From: Shewanella algae
GTDB taxonomy: Bacteria > Pseudomonadota > Gammaproteobacteria > Enterobacterales > Shewanellaceae
Length of the DNA stretch: 64,000 nt
Direction of reading: 5' to 3'
NCBI RefSeq assembly: GCF_009183365.2
Contig: NZ_CP068230.1
Coordinates: 2,757,001 to 2,821,000, forward strand
Within the stretch, counting starts at the first letter, position 1, and the number at the start of each line of letters is the position of its first letter. The notes beneath the pieces are model-generated. The model worked only from the letters and a program-made list of their open reading frames with translations, did no database searches and was not told the origin of the DNA. A program made the position numbers and the translations under genes. This document shows, in pieces, positions 33,729 through 42,782 of this stretch.

Positions 33729-34996
33729 CATAATTCTTGCCCATAATTCTTGGCAGGTTTCTCTCACCTTGTCTAGGCTTGAATGGAGCCTTTGAAAAGG
33801 AAAGGATGCCATGCCGAGGCCAAGATATGCTCAAGTCAGTCTTGAGGACACCCCCTTCTATCACTGCATCTCCCGCTGTGTACGTCGCGCCTTTCTATGT
33901 GGCGTTGATGATTATTCCGGCAAGAGTTATGAACATCGCCGTGATTGGGTTGAGTCGCGTCTATTGGAACTGGTGGCCGTCTTTTCCATTGACTTGTGTG
34001 CCTATGCAGTCATGTCCAATCATCTGCACTTGGTGCTCAGAGTTGACTTGAAAACCGCCACTGAATGGACATTGGAGCAGGTTTTACAGCGTTGGCACCT
34101 GCTTTACAGTGGAACCCTGTTATCCCAGCGTTTTCTGCGCGGTGAAACACTTTCTGATATTGAATATCTCACCCTGCAACAAACCACTGAAGTCTATCGC
34201 CAACGTTTGATGGATATCAGTTGGTTTATGCGGGCGCTCAATGAACCTATTGCCAGACAAGCCAATCGGGAAGACGGATGCAGCGGTCGCTTTTGGGAAG
34301 GCCGCTTCAAATCCCAGCCATTGTTGGATGATGCAGCGGTATTGGCCTGCATGGCTTATGTTGACTTGAACCCTATCCGCGCGGGAATAGCCAAAACCCC
34401 GGAAGACTCAGACTATACCAGTATTCAACGGCGGATACGGGCCGCGATGCAAGGCAAAAACACACCTGAGCTGTTACCCTTTGTCGGCAATGAACGGCTG
34501 AACATGCCACAAGGATTGCACTTTGAAGCCAAGGATTATCTGCAACTGGTCGATGATACCGGGCGTATTATCCGCCATGACAAGCGCGGCCAGATTACTG
34601 CTGGCACTACGACCATTTTGAATCGTTTAAACATCCCCGTCGGCAACTGGCTCAAGTTGACGACTGATTTTAGCCGTCTATTCAAGGGGCCGGTTGGTAC
34701 ACTGGAATCTCTTACAGACTACTGTATTCACCTGCAACGACGACGAAGGCAAGGGGCCGCTAATTGTCAGAAGTTGTTTAGCTAAATCCCCTTAGTCTTC
34801 TCCACCAACTGAGTCGAACTTTGTTCGATTTCAATAATGCCTGAAATTCGAATTTTGCACTCACTTCAATAGTCGAATGGCCTTCAAATGGCCTGAAACA
34901 CTATTTCCTTTCAATAGAAACACAGTATTTTACAAGCTAGATCACTAGAGATTTTTCTCACCCAACACTTACAATCGGTTATTTACAATGGGTGTC
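33723..34996 (+). mobile_element. RAYT (IS200/IS605-related) element
   Basis: About 1.27 kb containing one Y1-type transposase gene. The left side reads GACACCCATAATTCTTG (33723-33739, with CCATAATTCTTG repeated at once) and the right side TTACAATGGGTGTC (to 34996), giving imperfect inverted ends GACACCCATAATT / AATGGGTGTC. The ~150 bp before the right end are homologous to the three ~145-bp terminal elements in the lodB repeat region. Exact ends are inferred from these shared motifs. Confidence 0.6.
33811..34785 (+). CDS. REP-associated tyrosine transposase (Y1_Tnp domain)
   Basis: 324 residues. The N-terminal Y1 transposase domain begins ARPRYAQV-like (PRPRYAQVSLEDTPFYHCIS) and has the HUH metal motif MSNHLHLVLR and the RFWEGRFKSQPL and YVDLNPIRAGIAKTPE segments typical of TnpA-REP proteins. 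A C-terminal extension of ~120 residues follows. Such enzymes nick single-stranded DNA at REP-like hairpins. Start ATG at 33811, with AAAGGAAAGG upstream. Copies of a matching end sequence lie 6-8 kb downstream. Confidence 0.85.
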   Translation: MPRPRYAQVSLEDTPFYHCISRCVRRAFLCGVDDYSGKSYEHRRDWVESRLLELVAVFSIDLCAYAVMSNHLHLVLRVDLKTATEWTLEQVLQRWHLLYSGTLLSQRFLRGETLSDIEYLTLQQTTEVYRQRLMDISWFMRALNEPIARQANREDGCSGRFWEGRFKSQPLLDDAAVLACMAYVDLNPIRAGIAKTPEDSDYTSIQRRIRAAMQGKNTPELLPFVGNERLNMPQGLHFEAKDYLQLVDDTGRIIRHDKRGQITAGTTTILNRLNIPVGNWLKLTTDFSRLFKGPVGTLESLTDYCIHLQRRRRQGAANCQKLFS

Positions 34997-35108
34997 TTAA
35001 TTATTGCATTAATTATTGCAGCTTAATTATTTGGCATTGGGCGCCTTAATTATTGTCGGCGCCTTAATTACTGTCATTATTTGTTATACGATGGGTGTCT
35101 TGATTATC
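34990..35108 (+). repeat. Cluster of REP-like GGGTGTCTTAATTATT motifs
   Basis: Four related units in direct orientation: GGGTGTCTTAATTATTG (34990), GGGCGCCTTAATTATTG (35039), CGGCGCCTTAATTACTG (about 35057) and GGGTGTCTTGATTATC (35093), with TTAATTATT spacers. They look like nested or repeatedly used RAYT right ends. Confidence 0.65.
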
Positions 35109-35406
35109 ATCTTTCTATCGATTTCTTTATCACTTCCCTATCGACTCTCTTAATTGCTTTAAATCAATCACTTGCAGTAAGACATTTGAAATCAGCATCT
35201 AAATTTACTTGCTTTTCAAAGAGAAAAAATAGCAGACTTAAGTTCCACAAATTTCACCGACATAAATTGCGCCCCTATCAATTTGAACTATACTCTTTAT
35301 CTTAAATTAAAAGATAAAGATGTCCCTCGTGCTGATGATATAAACACGGGATAATAAACCATACTAAGCTAAGGATGAGCTTAGCTTTATCTGTTAATAG
35401 ACAATT
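35109..35406. promoter_or_regulatory. AT-rich region upstream of the lod operon
   Basis: No gene is supported; a 74-codon frame at 35081-35305 is AT-rich chance. A 7-bp hairpin CTAAGCT/AGCTTAG at 35364-35384 lies just before the operon, and GAGAGGA at about 35409 is its ribosome binding site. Confidence 0.4.
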
Positions 35407-36747
35407 TTGAGAGGATTTATGAACAAAACAAGGATGTTAAGTAAGCTCATGTTGACGGTGTTGAGCATGAGCACATTAAGCCTTTTCAGCTTCTCAGGCT
35501 GGGCCGATGAATACTCGCCAACCGCAAACTGTACCGCAGATGCGTCATGGTTTGAAGGTAAATTCAACCCCAAGATCGCTGCCGATAATTTTGATGATTC
35601 CACCATATGTGACTTCCATCAATTCTCCTGGCGAAGCTTCATCTGGTTAACCGAACAAGCTGGCGAAGGAAAACTCCGCTTTGAAACCTTCTATTCTGAT
35701 ACCGGGATCTATCCTGACAGTCAGCCTGGTAACCATTTGCTGGGAGGTGTCAACCAGGCGGGTTCAAATGGAATTTTAATCGACCAACATGGACGGGCGT
35801 TATATACCAGCATGATGATCAACGATATCTACCGTGACTTTGTCATAAAACACAAACTCTATACCCAAAGTGGGATGCAACAAGCTGATAATAAACTTAA
35901 TTTCCCCAATGGCGCTATGTCACTCAAGGCCGCTTGGAAGATTGTCCAGCCCTGTGAAGACACCTCTGGTTTATATACCACCAAAGCCCCGATACAACTG
36001 CTGACCGTCGATAACGGTCAGGTGGTGATCCCTGAGAATGCACAACAGGAGATGACTCAAGTTGCCTTGGTGGGTTTCCATATTGCGGTATACGTCAATA
36101 AGCACCCCGAAGCCATCTGGGCCACATTCGAATTTAAAGACAATGCTCCCACCTTTGCCAAAGGGCAGTCACCCAACAAAATTGTTTCCGATAAGGACTA
36201 TCTCTTTTATAAAGCCAACACCTTAGCCAAAGACTGTAATACCAACAACGCCGGCATGAATGCCATATTAAAGCTCGATACCAAGACCCAAACCATGGCT
36301 GCGGTAACTCAGACATGTCTGCAATACGCACAAGGAACGGTTGATAATCTGCCAAATCCAAAGAAGGCCAAAGAAAATGTTCAAGCCATTATCAGTCTCA
36401 ATGATAACGTGCATCAATTAATGCCTAAAGATTCTATCTGGCGTAACTACCTTGAGATAGGTGCCGTCTGGTTCAGTAAAGAAGACCATCTTACCCCAGA
36501 CTGGAGTCCGAACATGGATCCCGATGCCGAAACAAACTTACTGATTGGGTCTACGCGGCTATCAAATTCCACTATCGAAACCTTCACTCAAAATCAACGC
36601 TCAGCCAATGAATGTTTCTCCTGTCACAACACCACTGCGGTAACAGATACCCCGGAAAAAACAGCGCCTCTGGCAGGAAAAAATATCAATACCAGCCACA
36701 TACTGTTAAAGAACTACCTCAACGGCCACTCAGTTAAAAGGAATTAA
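35407..36747 (+). CDS. Secreted mono-haem c-type cytochrome-like protein in the lod operon
   Basis: 446 residues. The N-terminus is a signal peptide (LSKLMLTVLSMSTLSLFSFS then GWADEY), so the protein is periplasmic or exported. One CXXCH haem site, CFSCH at residues 403-407, lies near the C-terminus. The body is otherwise not recognised; several Cys and Trp-rich segments occur (FHQFSWRSFIWL). The next gene, a LodA-like oxidase, starts 2 bp after its stop, so they are tightly coupled. An electron-acceptor or maturation role for the oxidase is inferred only from position. Start: the ATG at 35419 or the one at 35407 is possible. Confidence 0.75.
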   Translation: MRGFMNKTRMLSKLMLTVLSMSTLSLFSFSGWADEYSPTANCTADASWFEGKFNPKIAADNFDDSTICDFHQFSWRSFIWLTEQAGEGKLRFETFYSDTGIYPDSQPGNHLLGGVNQAGSNGILIDQHGRALYTSMMINDIYRDFVIKHKLYTQSGMQQADNKLNFPNGAMSLKAAWKIVQPCEDTSGLYTTKAPIQLLTVDNGQVVIPENAQQEMTQVALVGFHIAVYVNKHPEAIWATFEFKDNAPTFAKGQSPNKIVSDKDYLFYKANTLAKDCNTNNAGMNAILKLDTKTQTMAAVTQTCLQYAQGTVDNLPNPKKAKENVQAIISLNDNVHQLMPKDSIWRNYLEIGAVWFSKEDHLTPDWSPNMDPDAETNLLIGSTRLSNSTIETFTQNQRSANECFSCHNTTAVTDTPEKTAPLAGKNINTSHILLKNYLNGHSVKRN

Positions 36748-36749
36748 TT

Positions 36750-38870
36750 ATGACCGTCAGTTTACGCATTCACCCAACTATAGGCTTTGCCCGCGTCGGC
36801 AACAGTATGGACTACTACATCGAACCACAAACCATAGCTGCAATGCCGCAACCCGGACAAACACTCACAGGGGGACTCCCCATTAAAGCGGGCACAGACA
36901 ACACCCCCATTAGCAGCTCAGACATTCGTGACAGCCAGGGGCGTCTCAAACGACAAGGTGCAAGGTTTAAAATTTATCAATATCCACAGCAAAACAGCCC
37001 AAGTTATCCTGCGCCGCAAGCACAGGAGGTAACCATTGGCAGTAAGGTCGATGGTAAACGGGTCACAGATATCATCTGGACAGTGCATCTTGCCAATAAG
37101 AAAGCAAACTGCTGGGAAATGGATGAGAGCGCTAATTTAGGGATCATTCTCTATCAAGATGGCGAGACACCGCCCCTGCGCAATCCCAGTTTTAATCAAA
37201 CGGACAACCCGGCCGATACTGTACGTCTGCAAAAATTAGTCATTGATGCCGGTCCTCGCACCATAAGTACGAATAAAAGACAGACGGCCCAATTCAACCC
37301 AAGCACCCAGGCCAGTTACTGGGACCAACACACAAATGCAGTTATCCCTCTACCGGACTATCCCCAATCTTACCCAGCAACGGCTGGCAATGATGATCCC
37401 AACACTCGTATCGACTATTTAGGAGAGATCCAAACCGAAACCAACGGACGTCTGGTGGTGCTTGGCGGCTTTGGTAAAGCCTGTGGCTTTGATCAACAGG
37501 GCAATGCCGATCCCAATGCAAAATTGGATATGGATGTCGATAATAACAACTGGCTCGATGATACCGCAGATGGCCCTGTCACCGCCGTATTGCTCTTTGA
37601 TGATGGCAGTTATCAGGCACTGGAAAACAGCGCCTGGGTTGTTAGCACAGATCCGGCATATGCGCCGCAAACACTCAATGTTGTTAGCCTGTGGGATGAT
37701 ATCTACACCACCTGGGTAGAAGCATTCAATCTCAACCCAGGCTTATATCAAAATAATGCCTACAACCCTGAGTATGTTCCCGACTTTGCCCAGGACATTC
37801 AGCCCATACTGAGGGCGGCCTCCATGCAAATGTGGAACACTAACCTGCCTGACAGTGCCATCAAAAGTCATCGGCAAATCGATAAACTCACTAAAGACAA
37901 GCCTCAGTTTGACATCATGTCTTTTATGCGCAAACCCAGCGCAGATGAGAACAATCATCTTGAAGACGGCTCCCCGATGATGCCCCTCTCTCTGGGGGAT
38001 GCCAATAAGAGCTTTCTCACCTTAAGTAACAGCCAATACTTCCTTATGCAACAATGGGCTAAGGGACTATGTTCCACCTCGGCTCCAAGCATGACAACCC
38101 CATTAAATGAGGGTGAAGCCCTGGATAGAGCCGTACTAATGAACTGTTTGGGTGGCCGTTTTAGCCCGGGTATCGATCTCACCTTTATCGTACGGGACAC
38201 TAAGCTGTATAACGCTGACTGGCAAAACCCGAATATTGGCCCATTTAGAATCAATCGCCAGCCATTAAATTATGCCGTCGCCACTAAAGGCAGCCCTTTT
38301 CTGGGTGTCGGTTACGTTCCGCTGCGCAGCCACCCTGTACAACCAGGGGATTTATGTAAATTCATGGCCATTCCCTGGCATACGGATTATAACTCCTGCG
38401 CTACCCATACTCCCGCGCCTAATCCGGGTGGAGTTATCACAGAAAGTAATATCTACGGCGGTAATATCAATACCAGCCTGTTTTGGTCCTGGCCTGCCCA
38501 AAGACCCGTTGCCGTTTACACCTATGAGGATGTAGCCAAACGCAATGATAATACCCTGCCATTACAGCGTTACTCGGTCAGGGGAGAAGGCACCAGTGCC
38601 AGTGGACAACAACTCACCTTCGATGCTCAGGGTAAATTAAACAACTCACCCGCTTCTAATGTCGGTCGATATCAGGATCGTCACGGGATCCTCAACAACT
38701 GGCAAAATATCGGTGTCGTGATCCAAGGGGCCGCCATCGATGGATACCCGGCGCACTTAGACCCTAACTATTACCTGGAAGTCCAAAGTGGTTTTAGCCA
38801 AGACGACAGCAACCTGGTTATGCCTTGGGACAATACGGTTACCGACCCTGTCTATCCACCAGAGAAGTAA
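36750..38870 (+). CDS. LodA/GoxA-like cysteine tryptophylquinone (CTQ) oxidase
   Basis: 706 residues. The opening LRIHPTIGFARVGNS and RDSQGRLKRQGARFKIYQYP are typical of LodA (L-lysine epsilon-oxidase) and GoxA (glycine oxidase), which deaminate amino acids and release H2O2. Candidates for the CTQ cofactor are C466 in LMNCLGGRFSPGI and W543 in MAIPWHTDY; W579 and W581 in FWSWPAQRP are alternatives. The substrate cannot be predicted. As in known systems, a LodB flavoprotein gene follows. There is no obvious signal peptide, which is also true of LodA proteins. The acidic, AT-richer coding style differs from the core genes and points to transfer. Confidence 0.88.
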   Translation: MTVSLRIHPTIGFARVGNSMDYYIEPQTIAAMPQPGQTLTGGLPIKAGTDNTPISSSDIRDSQGRLKRQGARFKIYQYPQQNSPSYPAPQAQEVTIGSKVDGKRVTDIIWTVHLANKKANCWEMDESANLGIILYQDGETPPLRNPSFNQTDNPADTVRLQKLVIDAGPRTISTNKRQTAQFNPSTQASYWDQHTNAVIPLPDYPQSYPATAGNDDPNTRIDYLGEIQTETNGRLVVLGGFGKACGFDQQGNADPNAKLDMDVDNNNWLDDTADGPVTAVLLFDDGSYQALENSAWVVSTDPAYAPQTLNVVSLWDDIYTTWVEAFNLNPGLYQNNAYNPEYVPDFAQDIQPILRAASMQMWNTNLPDSAIKSHRQIDKLTKDKPQFDIMSFMRKPSADENNHLEDGSPMMPLSLGDANKSFLTLSNSQYFLMQQWAKGLCSTSAPSMTTPLNEGEALDRAVLMNCLGGRFSPGIDLTFIVRDTKLYNADWQNPNIGPFRINRQPLNYAVATKGSPFLGVGYVPLRSHPVQPGDLCKFMAIPWHTDYNSCATHTPAPNPGGVITESNIYGGNINTSLFWSWPAQRPVAVYTYEDVAKRNDNTLPLQRYSVRGEGTSASGQQLTFDAQGKLNNSPASNVGRYQDRHGILNNWQNIGVVIQGAAIDGYPAHLDPNYYLEVQSGFSQDDSNLVMPWDNTVTDPVYPPEK

Positions 38871-38936
38871 TCCCAAATGCTCTGGCCTGCATCAACTGCA
38901 GTGCCAGAGCAGCAAAATAGATAGATAAAACAGCCT

Positions 38937-40118
38937 ATGAACAATTATTCAGCTTCAGCCACTGCTACTCAAGTTGCCATCATAGGTGGTGGTCCAGCCG
39001 GTTGCTGCTGCGCCATTCGCTTAATCCAACAGGGGATAGATGACATTGTCATCATTGAGTCTTCTGATTATCAGCAGTTTCGCATCGGTGAGAGTATTCC
39101 CCCGCAAACCAAACAGCTGTTTCATCAACTCGAGATCTGGTCAGCATTTGCCAAGGAGCAACACCAACCCTGCTATGGCAGTCGCTCATGGTGGGGAGAT
39201 AATCGCAATGGCTTTAACGACAGTTTGCTCAGCCCCTATGGGCATGGCTGGCACCTTGATCGCCAAAAATTTAATCGCTTTTTAGCCAAGCAGGCACAAA
39301 GTGCAGGTGTAACCTTGTTAACCCAATGCCAATTTAAAACTGGCAGGCTTATCAATGACAAACACTATCATTTAACGCTTGATAGACAGGGCGCTGAACC
39401 TCAACTCAATGCCAAGTTCGTTGTTGATGCCAGCGGAGCGCGCGCCAGCTTCGCCCAAACCCAGGGAAGTAAAAAACAATCAAACCATGCCCTGGTAAGC
39501 CTGGGACGCCGCTTTATCATCAAAGATAAACACTATCCTTTATCACAGCAAACACACCTTGAAGCTGTTGAAAATGGCTGGTGGTATGCGGCCCGTCTGC
39601 CAAATGACAGAGTACTGATAAGCTTAACGACGGATCCCCAAACAGCTAAAACACTCAAGCTTCATGAGACAAACAACTGGCTCGATATTCTGGTTAACTC
39701 TCCCAATACCAAGGCGCTGCTGCAGGGAGTCACTCCCGAAGATACCCAGCCTAAACGCTATCCAGCCTCCTCATTTTTTTTAAACCCTGCCACAGGCAAA
39801 AACTGGCTTGCCATTGGTGATGCTGCCTGCACATTCGATCCCATCACCTCAGGCGGGATCATCAAAGCCATGGCCGACGGTGTCACCTGTGCAGATATCA
39901 TCGCGGGTATATTCAAAACATCAGGTCATGACACTCACCATGGTTTGATGCAATATCAGCAAATGCTCATCCAGCGCTACCAGCATTATCTGGCCATGCG
40001 TGCTCATTACTATCAGCAGGAAAAACGTTTTTTAAACAGCCCCTTTTGGCAAAAAATGCAGGCTATGAGCCCTCACAAGATTCACAGCGAAATGGAACTG
40101 CAGGCCAATTTAACGTAA
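38937..40118 (+). CDS. LodB-like FAD-dependent maturation protein
   Basis: 393 residues. The N-terminal FAD motif is VAIIGGGPAGCCCAIRL, and GDAACTFDPITSGGIIKAMADG is the second flavin motif of halogenase/hydroxylase-type enzymes. LodB partners hydroxylate the tryptophan needed to form CTQ in LodA. It lies 66 bp after lodA. Its 3' part, from about residue 153, is present twice more downstream as truncated copies with very few differences. One difference in this intact copy is Phe where both fragments have Cys (SSF[F/C]LNPATG), caused by a T at 39779 inside a T-run. Confidence 0.88.
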   Translation: MNNYSASATATQVAIIGGGPAGCCCAIRLIQQGIDDIVIIESSDYQQFRIGESIPPQTKQLFHQLEIWSAFAKEQHQPCYGSRSWWGDNRNGFNDSLLSPYGHGWHLDRQKFNRFLAKQAQSAGVTLLTQCQFKTGRLINDKHYHLTLDRQGAEPQLNAKFVVDASGARASFAQTQGSKKQSNHALVSLGRRFIIKDKHYPLSQQTHLEAVENGWWYAARLPNDRVLISLTTDPQTAKTLKLHETNNWLDILVNSPNTKALLQGVTPEDTQPKRYPASSFFLNPATGKNWLAIGDAACTFDPITSGGIIKAMADGVTCADIIAGIFKTSGHDTHHGLMQYQQMLIQRYQHYLAMRAHYYQQEKRFLNSPFWQKMQAMSPHKIHSEMELQANLT

Positions 40119-40370
40119 ATAGCGACGGCGAATAGTAGATCACTTGTCGTTGTACTCGTGATTTCCAAAGAAACCCGATGCCGCAAGGCCATTCCTTGAT
40201 ATCCCTATCGTTAGACATTCGAAAATTTATTCATATTAGACACCGTGTCAGTGCGTCCTGGAAGGAAATACCCCGTGTCTGGTGTGGAATCACTGGCTGT
40301 GTTGCAGCATAAGCATCTGTTAGTTCGCAAATATGCACAGGCCTTTACGTTAAATAGAACTAAATAAAAC

Positions 40371-40513
40371 CGCCCCGTAATTCTTGCACTCACTTCTATA
40401 ACCGAACATCCATCAAAGGCTTGAAAAACAAAGTTATTTCAATGAAAACATCTGCCTTTCTGTAACACAGACATGACTAAAGCTTTTACTCAGCTAATTG
40501 TGGGTGTCCTTGT
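40371..40513 (+). mobile_element. RAYT-related non-autonomous end element, copy 1
   Basis: 143 bp from CGCCCCGTAATTCTTGC to AATTGTGGGTGTCCTTGT. Its interior (TTGCACTCACTTC, then a TTTCAATRAAAACA-type stretch) matches, with divergence, the right end of the transposase element at about 34855-34996. Confidence 0.7.
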
Positions 40514-40656
40514 TGCCCACCAACCTCGACTGAGCTTTGATGGGTATTTCAAAGGCTAGTCAAGGCTGTGAGAAACATCAAAAAGGTATGGCTGTCCTAT
40601 CTTTCTAACACAGACATGACTAGAGCCTTTACTCAGCTAATTATGGGTGTCCTTGT
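40514..40656 (+). repeat. Fragment with a further RAYT end
   Basis: A 143-bp stretch of other sequence whose last ~50 bp (ACACAGACATGACTAGAGCC to GGGTGTCCTTGT at 40645-40656) repeat the terminal part of copy 1. It sits between copy 1 and the first truncated lodB. Confidence 0.6.
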
Positions 40657-40668
40657 TATTTGATTGGG

Positions 40669-41394
40669 GCTGAACATCAACTCAATGCTAAGTTCGTCGT
40701 TGATGCCAGCGGGGCACGCGCCAGCTTCGCCCAAACCCAGGGAAGTAAAAAACAATCAAACCATGCCCTGGTAAGCCTGGGACGCCGCTTTATCATCACA
40801 GATAAACACTATCCTTTGTCACAGCAAACACACCTTGAAGCTGTTGAAAATGGCTGGTGGTATGCCGCCCGTCTGCCAAATGACAGAGTACTGATAAGCT
40901 TAACGACGGATCCCCAAACAGCTAAAACACTCAAGCTTCATGAGACAAACAACTGGCTCGATATCCTGGTTAACTCTCCCAATACCAAGGCGCTGCTGCA
41001 GGGAGTCACTCCCGAAGATACCCAGCCTAAACGCTATCCAGCCTCCTCATTTTGTTTAAACCCTGCCACAGGCAAAAACTGGCTTGCCATTGGTGATGCT
41101 GCCTGTACATTCGATCCCATCACCTCAGGCGGGATCATCAAAGCCATGGCCGACGGTGTCACCTGTGCAGATATCATCGCGGGTATATTCAAAACATCAG
41201 GTCATGACACTCACCATGGTCTGATGCAATATCAGCAAATGCTCATCCAGCGCTACCAGCATTACCTGGCCATGCGTGCTCATTACTATCAGCAGGAAAA
41301 ACGTTTTTTAAACAGCCCCTTTTGGCAAAAAATGCAGGCTATGAGCCCTCACAAGATTCACAGCAAAATGGAACTGCAGGCCAATTTAACGTAA
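40669..41394 (+). pseudogene. lodB 3' fragment, copy 2
   Basis: Encodes residues ~153-393 of LodB in frame without stops but with no proper start (only a TTG at 40660 in the junction). Nearly identical to the intact gene; differences include Ile-Thr for Ile-Lys (RRFII[T/K]DKHY), Cys for Phe and Lys for Glu near the end. Confidence 0.88.
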
Positions 41395-41646
41395 ATAGCG
41401 ACGGCGAATAGTAGATCACTTGTCGTTGTACTCGTGATTTCCAAAGAAACCCGATGCCGCAAGGCCATTCCTTGATATCCCTATCGTTAGACATTCGAAA
41501 ATTTATTCATATTAGACACTGTGTCAGTGCGTCCTGGAAGGAGATACCCCGTGTCTGGTGTGGAATCACTGGCTGTGTTGCAGCATAAGCATCTGTTAGT
41601 TCGCAAATATGCACAGGCCTTTACGTTAAATAGAACTAAATAAAAC

Positions 41647-41789
41647 CGCCCCGTAATTCTTGCACTCACTTCTATAACCGAACATCCCTCAAAGGCTTGA
41701 AAAACAAAGTTCTTTCAATGGAAACATCTGCCTTTCTGTAACACAGACATGACTAAAGCTTTTACTCAGCTAATTGTGGGTGTCCTTGT
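41647..41789 (+). mobile_element. RAYT-related non-autonomous end element, copy 2
   Basis: Same 143-bp unit as at 40371-40513 with a few substitutions, again ending in GGGTGTCCTTGT. It is followed at once by the third lodB fragment. Confidence 0.7.
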
Positions 41790-41794
41790 AGCCG

Positions 41795-42380
41795 CTATCC
41801 TTTATCACAGCAAACACACCTTGAAGCTGTTGAAAATGGCTGGTGGTATGCGGCCCGTCTGCCAAATAACAGAGTACTGATAAGCTTAACGACGGATCCC
41901 CAAACAGCTAAAACCCTCAAGCTTCATGAGACACACAACTGGCTCGATATTCTGGTTAACTCTCCCAATACCAAGGCGCTGCTGCAGGGAGTCACTCCCG
42001 AAGATACCCAGCCTAAACGCTATCCAGCCTCCTCATTTTGTTTAAACTCTGCCATAGGCAAAAACTGGCTTGCCATTGGTGACGCTGCCTGCACATTCGA
42101 TCCCATCACCTCAGGCGGGATCATCAAAGCCATGGCCGACGGTATCACCTGTGCAGATATCATCGCGGGTATATTCAAAACATTAGGTCATGACACTCAC
42201 CATGGTTTGATGCAATATCAGCAAATGCTCATCCAGCGCTACCAGCATTATTTGGCCATGCGTGCTCATTACTATCAGCAGGAAAAACGTTTTTTAAACA
42301 GCCCCTTTTGGCAAAAAATGCAGGCTATGAGCCCTCACAAGATTCAAAGCGAAATGGAACTCCAGGCCAATTTAACGTAA
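41795..42380 (+). pseudogene. lodB 3' fragment, copy 3
   Basis: Residues ~200-393 of LodB, in frame to the normal stop, no start codon in context. It carries more changes than copy 2 (Asn for Asp in LPNNRVL, Ser and Ile in LNSAIGKNW, Leu in IFKTLGHD), but shares the Cys with copy 2. Confidence 0.86.
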
Positions 42381-42632
42381 ATAGCGACGGCGAATAGTAG
42401 ATCACTTGTCGTTGTACTCGTGATTTCCAAAGAAACCCGATGCCGCAAGGCCATTCCTTGATATCCCTATCGTTAGGCATTGGAAAATCCATTCATATCA
42501 AACACCGTGTCAGTACGTCCTGCAAGGAGATACCCTGTGTCTGTGTGGAATCTCTGGCTGTGTTGCGGTATTAGGATCTGTTAGTTAGCAAATATGTACT
42601 GGCCTTTAAGTTAAATAGAACTAAATAAAAAC

Positions 42633-42775
42633 CGCCCCATAATTCTTGCACTCGCTCCTATAACCGAACACCCCTCAAGGGCTTGAAAAACAAAGTTCTT
42701 TCAATGGAAACATCTGCCTTTCTGTAACACAGACATGACTAAGGCTTTTACTCAGCTAATTGTGGGTGTCCTTGT
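42633..42775 (+). mobile_element. RAYT-related non-autonomous end element, copy 3
   Basis: 143-bp unit; its left end reads CCCCATAATTCTTG, the same as the left end of the transposase element. The right end GGGTGTCCTTGT abuts the 3' end of the most distal integron cassette gene, seven bases before its stop codon. Confidence 0.72.
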
Positions 42776-42782
42776 TGCCGTT

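Larger units (their letters stand above)
39393..42775 (+). repeat. Tandem 3'-lodB repeat array (three copies)
   Basis: Copy 1 is the 3' part of intact lodB plus flank (39393-40513), copy 2 is 40669-41789 and copy 3 is 41795-42775. Stop-to-stop distances are 1276 and 986 bp, and homologous points keep these offsets within the copies I compared, so there are no net indels there. All copies end at the same GGGTGTCCTTGT, but their left ends lie at different points of lodB (about residues 153 and 200). Confidence 0.88.

Noticed and set aside
33556..33795. 79-codon frame upstream of the transposase
   Set aside because: It is a translation of the CAAAATGGGG repeat tract.
35081..35305. 74-codon frame before the lod operon
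   Set aside because: AT-rich, low-complexity, no ribosome binding site, and overlapping REP-like motifs.
40119..40370. Minus-strand 60-codon frames found after lodB copies 1 and 2 (40211-40393, 41487-41669)
   Set aside because: They recur only because the DNA is repeated, they decay in copy 3, and there is no ribosome binding site.
40660..41394. 244-codon frame taken as a functional short LodB
   Set aside because: It lacks the FAD-binding N-terminus and starts only at a TTG in a repeat junction, so it is listed as a pseudogene.
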